Shown here: positions 25,370 through 33,919 of the stretch, piece by piece | How the letters are laid out: every line of letters begins with the position of its first letter | How positions within the stretch are numbered: the stretch's first letter is position 1 | Source: Candidatus Nanohalarchaeota archaeon | GTDB taxonomy: Archaea; Nanohalarchaeota; Nanosalinia; Nanosalinales; Nanosalinaceae | Direction of reading: 5' to 3' | Assembly: GCA_022729235.1 (NCBI GenBank) | Contig: JALDAJ010000001.1 | Location: 514,442 to 578,441 of the forward strand | Length of the DNA: 64,000 nucleotides | Notes under the pieces: model-generated | What the model saw: the letters and a program-made list of their open reading frames with translations, nothing else | Database searches by the model: none | What the model was told of the DNA's origin: nothing | Made by a program: the position numbers and the translations under genes

Positions 25370-26551
25370 TTACTCGCCGCGCTTCTCTTTGACATTTCCA
25401 ACGAGATAGAGAGAGCCGGTTACGACTACCGAGCCGTCTCTACCAGCTTCTTCAAGCGCGAGCTCGACAGCTTTCTCCGGGTCGGATTCGACTTCGTAAG
25501 GGATAGAAACTTGCGAGGCTATCTTCTCAGGATGTTCTGCAAGGAAGAAGTCCGACTTCGTGAGGTAGAACTTGGATGCTTTCTCCTCGAGCACTGACAC
25601 CATCTCTCCAAGGTCCTTATTCTCCAGGGCGTTGAAGACGCAGATGAAGTCGTCAGGTAAGTCAGGCAGTATTTTCCTTAACGCCGCAGGGTTGTGTGCA
25701 CCGTCTTGGATGTATGTCGGCATCCTGTCGATGACCTCCATCCTCCCCGGGCATTCAAGGTCGGAGAACGCTGTTTCAAGGTACTCTGGCACTCTGTCCA
25801 GCTCTTCTATCACTCTGAGAGCTACTTCCAGGTTCTCCTTCTGGAAGCTTCCTTCGACAGGTATTGAAAACTTTTTTCCATCGAACAAGTAGGAGTTCCC
25901 AATCTCTTCCACACTCTGGGGTTCCAGTACTTCCGCACCTCTCTCCTCCGCGACTTCAAGTATAGTTTCCAGGCGGTCACCTGCCACGACTTTACCGTCC
26001 TCCGGTATTATGCCTGCTTTCTCGCTCGCTATCTCCTCCGGCGTGTCCCCGAGGTATTCGGTATGGTCCTCGCTGATGTTGGTTATCGCCGCTACCTCTG
26101 GCTCCGCGGCGTTCGTTGCGTCAAGTCTCCCGCCCATCCCGACCTCCATGACCGCGCAGTCAACCTGCTTTTTCGAGAAGTAGAGGAATGCAAGGACGGT
26201 CATGAACTCGAAGAACGTTAGTTCTTTTTCCAATTCAAGGGATTCGATTTTCCTGTAGAGCTCTAGAAATTCTTCCTTTGAAATCAGCTCTCCGTTGACT
26301 TTGACTCTTTCCCTTGCTGACACCAGATGAGGTGACTTGTAGACACCTACTTTGCGGTGGTTCGCCTGTAAGCCCTCCGATACCATCTCCACAGTGGAAC
26401 CCTTGCCATTGGTACCGCCTACAAGCACCACCGGGTAGTCTCTGTCAGGTCTCGAAAGTGCTTCCAGTGCCTCGCGGGTAGACTCCAGTGCAGGCTTCTT
26501 CCTGTCGGATCCTCGCGATGCAAGTTCTTCTATTACTTCTTTGTATTCCAC
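25370..26551 (-). CDS. folC: Folylpolyglutamate/dihydrofolate synthase
   Basis: 393 residues of the Mur-ligase superfamily. The ATP P-loop is VGGTNGKGSTVEMV. The folate loop is KSPHLVSARERVKVNG. EVGMGGRLDATN and ITNISEDHTEYLG (metal and ATP site) match FolC. The C-terminal domain has YIQDGAHNPAALRKIL, the family signature. It adds glutamates to folate (and possibly makes dihydrofolate). It lies 33 bases downstream of thyA on the same strand. Confidence 0.93.
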   Translation of the reverse strand: MEYKEVIEELASRGSDRKKPALESTREALEALSRPDRDYPVVLVGGTNGKGSTVEMVSEGLQANHRKVGVYKSPHLVSARERVKVNGELISKEEFLELYRKIESLELEKELTFFEFMTVLAFLYFSKKQVDCAVMEVGMGGRLDATNAAEPEVAAITNISEDHTEYLGDTPEEIASEKAGIIPEDGKVVAGDRLETILEVAEERGAEVLEPQSVEEIGNSYLFDGKKFSIPVEGSFQKENLEVALRVIEELDRVPEYLETAFSDLECPGRMEVIDRMPTYIQDGAHNPAALRKILPDLPDDFICVFNALENKDLGEMVSVLEEKASKFYLTKSDFFLAEHPEKIASQVSIPYEVESDPEKAVELALEEAGRDGSVVVTGSLYLVGNVKEKRGE

Positions 26552-26584
26552 AGGGAACTTTTCCGGCGGAACGGTTTAATTAGT

Positions 26585-27682
26585 TTATTCGGCGACGCCG
26601 AACTTGATGCCGTCGTGGGGATTGTAGTCCTTTACCTTAATGTCTTCGAACTCTAGCTCGTCAATTGACTTGTCCGCGACCTCTATACTTGGTCTTTCCC
26701 GGGACTCGCGTGAGAGCTGTTTCATCAGCCCTGGTACGTGGTCGTACGGGTTACCTCGTTTATCTGTCTCGCCTTCCGGTGCGTTCTGCTCTATCCAGTT
26801 CTTTACGTCCAGGAAGTCCTCGCTGCTCGAGGCTTCCCTGATCTTTTCCTTCAGCGTTTCCATGTTGTCGCCGTACCACTCGCCCCTCGCGTTTTTGCCA
26901 CAGTAGAGGTGTGCGTCAACTATCGTGTGGGAGAACTTTCCTACTTCAAGCGAGGTCTGTTCCGCGATTATATGTGTTATCAGGGAATAAGAGGCGATGT
27001 TGAAAGGTATACCGAGAGCGGTGTCGCCTGACCGTTGCGTGAGATGAGTGTTCAGTTTACCGTCCTGCACGTTCATGACCCACGTGAAGTGGCACGGAGG
27101 GAGCTTTGAAATCGCTGCATTAGCGGGATGCCACGCTGTTATGACTATCCTTCTCGACTCCGGTCCCCGGTAGGGGTGGTCGCCGTTGAGCGTGTCGATC
27201 GCGTACTGTACCTGGTCGAATGTTTTTCTACCGTCTTCCTCCTCGTTGATCCATCTATCTACCTGTTCTATCTTCTCTCTCGGCAGATCGTACCAGCTCT
27301 CCGCATCTCCGTGCCAGTCATCTCTGTTAGGCCACCACTCGCCCTCAAGCTGGTCCTTCCTTTGTGGAAGAGGATATCGGCGCCAGAAGCGTCCATATGC
27401 GGTCGGCAGGTTCCAGTCGTCGTCCGCCCAGGCGTCCCAGATCTTGCTGTGCTCTCTGAAATCTCTTATATGGTGTTCACCGGAGAAGTACCACAGCAGC
27501 TCGTATATAAGCGATTTCCAGCGGTATCCGGACATGTCCTTTGTAGTCAGCAGTGGAAAGCCTTCCTGCAGGTCGATGGTGTAGGACTCGGAGAACTTGG
27601 AGATAGTGTCCGAAGCTGTTCTATTAGGCTTGTAGTTTCCCTGTGAAAGAATGTTTTCAACGAGCTGATGGTACTGCTTCAT
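26585..27682 (-). CDS. thyA: Thymidylate synthase ThyA, long form
   Basis: 365 residues, about 100 more than E. coli ThyA. Core motifs are present: GFPLLTTKDMSGYRWKSLI, the Cys nucleophile in LPPCHFTWVM, QRSGDTALGIPFNIASYSLI, and the C-terminal KVKDYNPHDGIKFGVAE. Two insertions account for the extra length: about residues 110-160, rich in Trp and charges, and about 260-315. Such insertions also occur in other archaeal and Lactobacillus-type ThyA. It converts dUMP to dTMP using methylene-tetrahydrofolate, which glyA just upstream can supply. Confidence 0.95.
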   Translation of the reverse strand: MKQYHQLVENILSQGNYKPNRTASDTISKFSESYTIDLQEGFPLLTTKDMSGYRWKSLIYELLWYFSGEHHIRDFREHSKIWDAWADDDWNLPTAYGRFWRRYPLPQRKDQLEGEWWPNRDDWHGDAESWYDLPREKIEQVDRWINEEEDGRKTFDQVQYAIDTLNGDHPYRGPESRRIVITAWHPANAAISKLPPCHFTWVMNVQDGKLNTHLTQRSGDTALGIPFNIASYSLITHIIAEQTSLEVGKFSHTIVDAHLYCGKNARGEWYGDNMETLKEKIREASSSEDFLDVKNWIEQNAPEGETDKRGNPYDHVPGLMKQLSRESRERPSIEVADKSIDELEFEDIKVKDYNPHDGIKFGVAE

Positions 27683-27724
27683 GTGTCGTTCTTCTGGTGA
27701 AACTGTTAATTATTTTTCGAGCCT

Positions 27725-28987
27725 TCAGTACTCGACTTCCGAGTCCTCGTAGAGAGGGAACTCCTTCAATAACTCATGGACCCGGTTGTTGATTTCCTCC
27801 TCCAACTTACCGTCTCCAGGGTTCTTTACCCTCTCGGCTATCATCTCTCCTATCTCCTCCAGCTCGTCTTCCTCCATACCTCTTGTAGTAAGAGCAGGAG
27901 TACCAATCCTCACGCCAGAAGTTACTCGTGGCGATTCCGGATCGTACGGCACCATGTTCTTGTTGACAATGATGTCTACTTCCTCAAGTGCTGCTTCTGC
28001 CTCTTTACCAGTTATATCTTCGTCTCGAAGGTCGACCAGCACCAGGTGGTTATCAGTCCCGCCGGAGACAAGCTTCAGACCGTTGTCCTGTAAACCTTTT
28101 GCGAGCGCCTCCGCATTTTCCTTAATCTGCCTTGCATAGTCTTCAAACTCCGGTTTCATAGCCTCGTTGAAACAGACGGCTTTAGCGGCTAGCTGGTGCA
28201 TCAGAGGTCCGCCCTGCGAGTAGGGGAATACTGCCTTGTCGATGTCTTTCGCGTATTTATCCTTGCAGAGAATCATTCCGCCTCTAGCTCCGCGGATGGA
28301 TTTGTGCGTTGTCGTTGTAACTATATCGCATTCCGGGAACGGAGACTCATGTTCCCCTGCCGCCACTAGACCGGAGATATGGGCGATGTCGCACATCAGG
28401 AGCGCATCCACTTCATCTGCGACTTCTCTGAACATCTCGAAATCGATTTCACGTGGGTACGCGGAGTAACCGCAGACGATCAGGTCGGGATCGTGCTCTC
28501 TCGCCGCCTCCAGTATGTCTTCCTTCTCGAACTCTTCAGTCTCCTTGTTTATCGGGTAGGTGCCGAAGTCGAACAGGTCGCCGGAGAAGTTAACGCCGTG
28601 ACCATGGGTCAGGTGTCCGCCATGCGCAAGTACCGGTCCGAGCACCTTGTCGCCTGCCTCCAGAACTGAGAAGTAAGCTGCAAAATTTGCCTGCGAGCCG
28701 GAGTGCGGCTGGATGTTAGCATGGTCTGCACCGAATATCTCGCATGCCCGCTCTCTTGCGAGGTCTTCTATGGTGTCGTGGTGCTCGCATCCGGCGTAGT
28801 ATCTTTTACCAGGGTAGCCCTCGCAGTACTTGTTGGTCAGGATAGAGCCCTGTGCCTGTAAAACCTGTCTTGGAACAAAGTTTTCTGAGGCTATCATCTC
28901 TAAACCTTCTTTCTCCTGTCTCTCCATCTCATTTTCCAGGGCTTTGTGTACTTCTGGGTCCGCGTCTGAAAGATCCTGATGCTTCAC
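27725..28987 (-). CDS. glyA: Serine hydroxymethyltransferase
   Basis: 420 residues. SENFVPRQVLQAQGSILTNKY is the N-terminal signature and GSQANFAAYFSVL the tetrahydrofolate/PLP region. CDIAHISGLVAAGEH and the PLP lysine in TTTTHKSIRGARGG are intact. It makes glycine and 5,10-methylene-tetrahydrofolate from serine, feeding thyA. Its stop and start are closely linked with thyA and serS; the gap to the serS stop is one base. Confidence 0.95.
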   Translation of the reverse strand: MKHQDLSDADPEVHKALENEMERQEKEGLEMIASENFVPRQVLQAQGSILTNKYCEGYPGKRYYAGCEHHDTIEDLARERACEIFGADHANIQPHSGSQANFAAYFSVLEAGDKVLGPVLAHGGHLTHGHGVNFSGDLFDFGTYPINKETEEFEKEDILEAAREHDPDLIVCGYSAYPREIDFEMFREVADEVDALLMCDIAHISGLVAAGEHESPFPECDIVTTTTHKSIRGARGGMILCKDKYAKDIDKAVFPYSQGGPLMHQLAAKAVCFNEAMKPEFEDYARQIKENAEALAKGLQDNGLKLVSGGTDNHLVLVDLRDEDITGKEAEAALEEVDIIVNKNMVPYDPESPRVTSGVRIGTPALTTRGMEEDELEEIGEMIAERVKNPGDGKLEEEINNRVHELLKEFPLYEDSEVEY

Positions 28988-28988
28988 G

Positions 28989-30260
28989 TTATTCGACCTC
29001 TATGTACTCCTGCCCGCCCATGTAGGGCTGTAGAGCCTCCGGTATCTCTATTCCGCGTTCGCTCTGGTGGTTTTCGATTATCGCGGTCATAGTCCGCTGT
29101 GTGGCGCAGGCGGTCGCGTTCAGGGTGTGAACGGTCTCGTTGTCATCACTGCCTCTTCTTATCCTTGCGTTCAGCTTGGTTGCCTGGTAAACGGTGCAGT
29201 TACTGCATGAGACGACCTCTCCGTACTCCTGGAGTGGTGGGCGCCAGACCTCGATATCGTATTTTTTCGCTGCTGTATCCCCGAGGTCTCCGGTACACAC
29301 GTTGACGACGCGGTAAGGCAGTTCGAGCTCCTGGAATATCTCCTCCGCGTTCTGCAGAAGTTCCTCGTGTAGTTCCCACGAGTCTTCCGGTTCGGAAAAA
29401 ATAAACTGTTCGATCTTCTCGAACTGGTGTACGCGCCAGATACCGCGCGTCTGTTGTCCGTGCTTGCCCGCTTCTCTCCTGAAATTGGTGGAGAAACCCG
29501 CAAGTTTCAGCGGTAATTCCTGTGGTTCGATTATCTCGTTGTGTTTCAGTGCTGCGAGCGTCTGCTCCGAGGTCGCTATCAGGTACTTGTCCTCGTCCTC
29601 TATCTTGTAGAGCTGTTCTTCGAAGTCTTCAAGCTCCGCGGCAGCCTCCATCGGCTCGTGTTTCAGCGTGTAAGGTGTCTGCATCGGGGTGTAACCCTTC
29701 TCCACGATGTGGTCCATTGCAAAATTAATCAGTGCCTGGTTAAGCCGGTAAAGGTCGCCTTTCAGGTAGTAGGCTCTCTCACCTGCTATCTCCGCAGCTT
29801 TTTCTGTCTCCGCGAGGTCGTTTCTCTCTATGACGTCTGCGCCGAGCTCTGCATCGTTATCCTTGCCGTCTTCCGGCGCCCAGGTCTTTATCTCCACGTT
29901 GTCGTCCTCGTCTTCTCCCTGCGGCACCGAGTTGTGAACTATATTGCCTATTTTGAACCTTATCTCGTCTCGCTCTTCTTGGAGTTGTTCAACTTCGTCT
30001 TCCAGAGTGCTTATGTCTTCTTTGACCTCCTTCATCCGCTCAATCTTGTCCGAGGCGTCCTCACCTTCCTGTTTCAGCTCCGCGATTTTGTCTCCTACGC
30101 TATTTCTCTCCGCTCTAAGATCTTCCAGTTCCTGGAGTTTTTCACGCCACTTCTCATCGAGTTCTACTACTTTATCGACCCTTTCCGGGTCCTTGTCCCT
30201 GTACTTTTCAGACTCCTTTATCTTCTCGGGTTCCTCGCGGAACGTCTCCATCTCAAGCAT
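28989..30260 (-). CDS. serS: Seryl-tRNA synthetase (common, non-methanogen type)
   Basis: 423 residues. The N-terminal coiled-coil arm (about 30-105) carries ERNSVGDKIAELKQEG. Class II motif 2 is NFRREAGKHGQQTRGIWRVHQF and motif 3 is TACATQRTMTAIIENHQ. It charges tRNA-Ser. Being immediately upstream of glyA on the same strand, it links serine use in translation and one-carbon metabolism. Confidence 0.95.
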   Translation of the reverse strand: MLEMETFREEPEKIKESEKYRDKDPERVDKVVELDEKWREKLQELEDLRAERNSVGDKIAELKQEGEDASDKIERMKEVKEDISTLEDEVEQLQEERDEIRFKIGNIVHNSVPQGEDEDDNVEIKTWAPEDGKDNDAELGADVIERNDLAETEKAAEIAGERAYYLKGDLYRLNQALINFAMDHIVEKGYTPMQTPYTLKHEPMEAAAELEDFEEQLYKIEDEDKYLIATSEQTLAALKHNEIIEPQELPLKLAGFSTNFRREAGKHGQQTRGIWRVHQFEKIEQFIFSEPEDSWELHEELLQNAEEIFQELELPYRVVNVCTGDLGDTAAKKYDIEVWRPPLQEYGEVVSCSNCTVYQATKLNARIRRGSDDNETVHTLNATACATQRTMTAIIENHQSERGIEIPEALQPYMGGQEYIEVE

Positions 30261-30392
30261 AGAAAGCTACCTCTTGAAGATTAGTTGGATAGAAAGGGTT
30301 TAAACTATTGACAAACGTACCGACCGGAAAAACGTCCACCCTTCATTGGCACACCGCAGAATTCAGTCTCCAGTGTTAAATACGTTTTCCGG

Positions 30393-30533
30393 TTACTTGA
30401 TGTCCTCAAGCACTTTTTCATATAGAAACGGTAGTACCTCTTCATCACTGAGTTCTCGCGTGACTGGTTCCTCGCCATCTTCTCTTATTATCTCCGGTAT
30501 GCGGTCGCGGACGAGTTTCGGTAAGTCAGTCAC
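30393..30533 (-). pseudogene. Truncated MazG-like NTP pyrophosphohydrolase remnant, 46 aa
   Basis: Starts with a GTG overlapping the Nudix stop by four bases (GTGA) and ends at TAA (30395-30393). The residues KLVRDRIPEIIREDGEEPVT match the N-terminal helix of the small MazG-like (COG4997-type) family, normally about 100 residues. Here the frame stops after LYEKVLEDIK, before the EExxE/ExxD metal-binding helices. The next 90 bases downstream contain no matching continuation in any frame I read. It is probably a decayed or cut gene; a short expressed peptide is possible. Confidence 0.65.
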
Positions 30534-30946
30534 TTGTTCTCACCCCACTCGTTAAATGCAAGATTCAGGCTTTCCCGGAGTTCGTCATGCATGCTCAGGT
30601 CGTCGAGCTCTGCTATTTCGACCCATCGATAATCGGTGTGCTCGTCTCCAAGCTCTACTTCGGTCTCGTCTGTCTCACATAGAAAAGTTGTTCCGAAAAT
30701 CTGCTCGCCGCTGTCTCTGGTAAAGGTCCAGGAATAGATAGGCTTTATGACTTCAACTTCAATACCTGCTTCCTCTCGCACCTCTCTTTTCAGTCCTTCA
30801 ACAGGATGTTCCCCGTAGTCGAAGCTTCCTCCTGGCACGTCCCAGTAGTTCTGTAGATGGGTTTCATCATTAGCTCTCTTTATAACCAAGATCTTTCCGT
30901 CATCCCGTATTATAACTGCCTTTCCTGCGGCGGTAATCTCAGGCAT
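30530..30946 (-). CDS. Nudix hydrolase
   Basis: 138 residues. The Nudix box runs from GGSFDYGEHPVEGLKREV to REEAGIE (G-x5-E-x7-REVxEExGI pattern, here REVREEAGI). The preceding KRANDETHLQNYWDVPGG resembles 8-oxo-dGTP/nucleotide-sugar clean-up Nudix enzymes. The substrate is not known. It lies three bases downstream of pyruvate kinase and is coupled to the MazG-like remnant, another house-cleaning type, so a nucleotide-sanitising pair may once have existed here. Confidence 0.85.
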   Translation of the reverse strand: MPEITAAGKAVIIRDDGKILVIKRANDETHLQNYWDVPGGSFDYGEHPVEGLKREVREEAGIEVEVIKPIYSWTFTRDSGEQIFGTTFLCETDETEVELGDEHTDYRWVEIAELDDLSMHDELRESLNLAFNEWGENK

Positions 30947-30949
30947 ATT

Positions 30950-31978
30950 CTACCTTAGCATTCGGTTCAGGGCTCCTACTGCTTCAACTGGTTTTTCCCC
31001 AAAAGCGGTCTCGTGGCAGAGCATGAATCCGTTCGCACCCCGTTCTCTCCAGCGCTGGATGTCGGATATCTCCGGTCTCAGCGGTACCGAGAATTGCTCT
31101 AGACCCTCGAGTAGTTGGGTTGCCATGACCCAGGGTGTGTCGTTCCTCTCCGCCGCGTCCACTATCTTCTCGCAGTTCTCCGGCATCTTCTCCCAGGGCT
31201 GCAGCAGCGCGAGATCGCCTCTAGCCACCATCACTGCGTCAGAAGCCTCTGCTATCTCGTGGGCGTTTTCCACACCACTCCCTGTCTCTATCTTCGAAAC
31301 GACCGGAACCTTTTCTCCCGCTTCCTCCATGATCTCTCTAGCTTTCCTGACTTCTGAGGCTTCTGAGACGAAGCTCAGCAGTACAGCGTCAAAACTGTCG
31401 CTGTTCCTTGCTATGAACCTCAGGTCTTCCCTATCTTTCTCTGTCAGCGCGGACGGCTCGAACCTGTCGGACTGCGGCTGGACACCTCTCCGCGGGTTTA
31501 TAGTTCCAGAGCTCTCCACGCGGCACCTGATTTCTTCGCCGGTGTTTTCCTTCGCAACAAGTATGACATCGCCATCGCCGATATAGATCCTGTCTCCTTC
31601 CTCGACCGCGTCGATGAGTTTCCGGGAGTCGACCGGTATCCTGAAGTTTTTCTCGTTGAAACTCGCCGCCGGATCTGCGAGCGTGAGGTTGTCTCCGTCC
31701 GGGACCTCCAGTCTGGTGTGGTGGCCGAGATCTTCTATCCGGACCTGTTCGCCGGCTAGGTCCGCTATTACGTCTATGTCTTTCCCGACTACTTCTCCAG
31801 CTCTCCTCATCATTTCTGAGAGCTGGGTCTGGAGTTCATGGTCTCCAAATGAGAATGTCAGTCTCACTCCGTCAGCTCCAGCATCGAACAGTTGCTGCGC
31901 GACGTGCGGAGTGTTTGAAGACGTAGCCTTGGTGAACCATATTGACGGCTTATCTTCGAGGAGATGTAGTCCTGACAT
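30950..31978 (-). CDS. pyk: Two-domain pyruvate kinase lacking the C-terminal domain
   Basis: 342 residues against about 470 or more in usual enzymes. The barrel start is divergent (PSIWFTKATSSN in place of the usual KIVCTIGPAS), then DGVRLTFSFGDHE with the conserved Arg and Ser but Thr instead of Asn. The B domain (about 85-165), LTEKDREDL, the catalytic Lys in VVSKIETGSGV, VMVARGD and VMATQLLEGL are present. The protein ends right after the barrel; the regulatory C-terminal domain is absent, with a proper stop. It probably still converts PEP and ADP to pyruvate and ATP, but without classical allostery. Confidence 0.85.
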   Translation of the reverse strand: MSGLHLLEDKPSIWFTKATSSNTPHVAQQLFDAGADGVRLTFSFGDHELQTQLSEMMRRAGEVVGKDIDVIADLAGEQVRIEDLGHHTRLEVPDGDNLTLADPAASFNEKNFRIPVDSRKLIDAVEEGDRIYIGDGDVILVAKENTGEEIRCRVESSGTINPRRGVQPQSDRFEPSALTEKDREDLRFIARNSDSFDAVLLSFVSEASEVRKAREIMEEAGEKVPVVSKIETGSGVENAHEIAEASDAVMVARGDLALLQPWEKMPENCEKIVDAAERNDTPWVMATQLLEGLEQFSVPLRPEISDIQRWRERGANGFMLCHETAFGEKPVEAVGALNRMLR

Positions 31979-32018
31979 ATGATTGACATGTGGAAGAAAT
32001 TGTTAAACCAATTCTGAT

Positions 32019-32666
32019 TTACCGCCTTGCGAGTAGCCGGATGATTATCTGGAGTAGCATGATGAATACGCCCATGAATGCCACGTAGATTCCGATACCG
32101 TTCACGTATACTTCGGAGGACTGTGTTTTCAGTTCCCAGATTTCGTATACCAGGAGGACTATGAATCCGAGTAGAGCGGAGATGAATGCGAGTAGCAGGA
32201 TGGGAGGTACTACTGTTCCAAGGGCTCCGAGTACCAGGACTCCGATGAAGAAGAATGTTGCGTAGAGGTTCCAGGATGAGAAGTCTCTGCCTGTCCCGTA
32301 AACTACTGCGGCTGCCACTACTCCGATAAGAGTTGTCAGGAGAGCTGTTACTGCCACGGCAATTGCCTGGAGTTCAAGACTTACCATAGCCAGTAGTCCT
32401 GCTCCAAATGATGCGTAAGCAACCTGCAGAAGCACTACTCCTAAAACGGCGAGTTCCATCTGGTCTCGCTTCAGACCGCGTTCAGCCAGATAATTTCCTG
32501 CGGTCAGCATGGCTCCGTATACAATTATTCCGGCAATCGGGATGCTGAAAGCAATACCTAGAAACAAAGCAACCGGAGTGTAAGCCAGCGCCCACATGAA
32601 AGCAAAGTTTACAAGTATCAGCGCCGCGCTGACACCGATACTTTTCAGCTCGTTGGTCTCCAGCAT
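32019..32666 (-). CDS. Multi-pass membrane protein, probable Bax-inhibitor-1/YccA-like
   Basis: 215 residues with about seven closely packed membrane helices and a Lys/Arg-rich loop (AERGLKRDQ). The C-terminal part, VLLVYEIWELKTQ then VNGIGIYVAFMGVFIMLLQII and RLLARR, resembles the end of BI-1/TMBIM proteins (DTQ ... LYLDFxNLFLxLLRxL), which can leak Ca2+ or H+. The family call rests on this pattern only. A TATA-like tttttaat is upstream on the minus strand. Confidence 0.5.
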   Translation of the reverse strand: MLETNELKSIGVSAALILVNFAFMWALAYTPVALFLGIAFSIPIAGIIVYGAMLTAGNYLAERGLKRDQMELAVLGVVLLQVAYASFGAGLLAMVSLELQAIAVAVTALLTTLIGVVAAAVVYGTGRDFSSWNLYATFFFIGVLVLGALGTVVPPILLLAFISALLGFIVLLVYEIWELKTQSSEVYVNGIGIYVAFMGVFIMLLQIIIRLLARR

Positions 32667-32789
32667 CCGTATACCTGTTTTCAGGACAGACCTTTTTAAT
32701 CGGTGCGGCTGACCTGTCCAGGTTTCCCTCTGTCATAAGTGTAGTTCTGTAAAAAACGACTTGGTTTCAGGTTGTGAAACTAGAGTTTC

Positions 32790-33203
32790 ATGAGTCTACT
32801 GGATAAGTTGAATCCTTTGAAGAGGAAAAAGAGTTACGAGCTACCGACGGGAGAAGTGAAGCCGGGTAGTGATTCGAGAGGAAACGGTCTGAGAAGAGAT
32901 CAGTTTGAGATATTTGTGGATAGGTATCTTGATATACAGGAGAAAAACAGGGAGTATATAGTGTCTCAACTTGAATCTGCTGAAAGCGGTTATGCGGAGC
33001 TGGAAGTTGAGTGGGACCGGTTAGAAGGAAAGGGAGAGTTAAACGCATACCTGGACGGTACGATGGTTCTGACGACGGAAATCGGTGAACATGAGTTGGA
33101 TGTTCTTGAGGAAAGCCATATAGCCAGGAGGAGGGAGGATGAAAACTCTGATTATCAGAGCAGAGAAGTTTCTCATTTTTTCAGAGATCTATCTCATATT
33201 TAA
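32790..33203 (+). CDS. Hypothetical soluble protein, 137 aa
   Basis: Charged protein with a basic N terminus (LLDKLNPLKRKKSYELP), a helical middle (DRYLDIQEKNREYIVSQLES) and a beta-rich second half. No family recognised, no membrane segment. It is divergent from the BI-1-like gene, whose promoter shares the 123-base gap. The C-terminal end (HFFRDLSHI) runs into an A/T-rich gap before tmk. Confidence 0.55.
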   Translation: MSLLDKLNPLKRKKSYELPTGEVKPGSDSRGNGLRRDQFEIFVDRYLDIQEKNREYIVSQLESAESGYAELEVEWDRLEGKGELNAYLDGTMVLTTEIGEHELDVLEESHIARRREDENSDYQSREVSHFFRDLSHI

Positions 33204-33271
33204 TCAATTTTCTAGTGCTGTGATAGATTGTATTCGATGCGTACAAAAATGTGGTTTACAAATCTGGATGT

Positions 33272-33883
33272 ATGAGGTCGCAGGATTTTCCCGGTACTTT
33301 TATCGTGGTAGAAGGTGCTGATGGAGCAGGTACAACAACTCAGGCTGAAAGACTGGCTGAGGAGCTCGGCGCTTACTACACTGCGGAGCACGGTGACAGG
33401 AGAGAGGAAGCGACGAAGATAGGTGAGAAAGTGGAGGAGATGATTTCCTCGGACAGTTATTCCGCGGAGGCTATCGCCCTTGCGTTCGCCGCCGACAGGA
33501 TGGTGCATCTTGAAGAAGTTGTGATCCCGAAACTTGAGAAGGGCAAAACCGTGGTCAGCGACCGCTACTATCATTCCTCGCTCGTTTACCAGCCTGCGCT
33601 TGGCGCAGATTTTGACTGGGTGATGGATGTTAACCGGTTCGCTGTTGTCCCTGATTTTACAATCGTGCTTGACGTTTCCGCGGAGACAGGGATGTCCCGG
33701 ATCGACTCCCGGGGCTCTGACGGGAACATCTTCGAGGAGATGAGCTTCCAGGAGGAGGTCGTGGAGCGTTACCGGGGACTACCTGATCAACTGGATGAGG
33801 ACGTAGTTCTGGTCGACGGATCCGGGAGTAAGGAGGAAGTCTTCCAGGGAGTTCTTGACAAAGTCCGCGGAGGTCTAGGTTAG
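33272..33883 (+). CDS. tmk: Thymidylate kinase with unusual P-loop
   Basis: About 203 residues from the ATG at 33272 (a start at 33251 adds seven unconserved residues). The dTMP kinase features are FIVVEGADGAGTTTQAERLA as the P-loop region, VVSDRYYHSSLVYQ (the DR-Y motif), and DFTIVLDVSAETGMSRI. In the usual P-loop (DGSGKST/TTQ) a Lys contacts the ATP phosphates; here that Lys is Thr. A lid-region Arg set is present (SRIDSRGSD). It would phosphorylate the dTMP made by thyA. Confidence 0.85.
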   Translation: MRSQDFPGTFIVVEGADGAGTTTQAERLAEELGAYYTAEHGDRREEATKIGEKVEEMISSDSYSAEAIALAFAADRMVHLEEVVIPKLEKGKTVVSDRYYHSSLVYQPALGADFDWVMDVNRFAVVPDFTIVLDVSAETGMSRIDSRGSDGNIFEEMSFQEEVVERYRGLPDQLDEDVVLVDGSGSKEEVFQGVLDKVRGGLG

Positions 33884-33919
33884 CTTTTTATTTGAAGTTG
33901 TTCTGCTACTCGAATAGAG

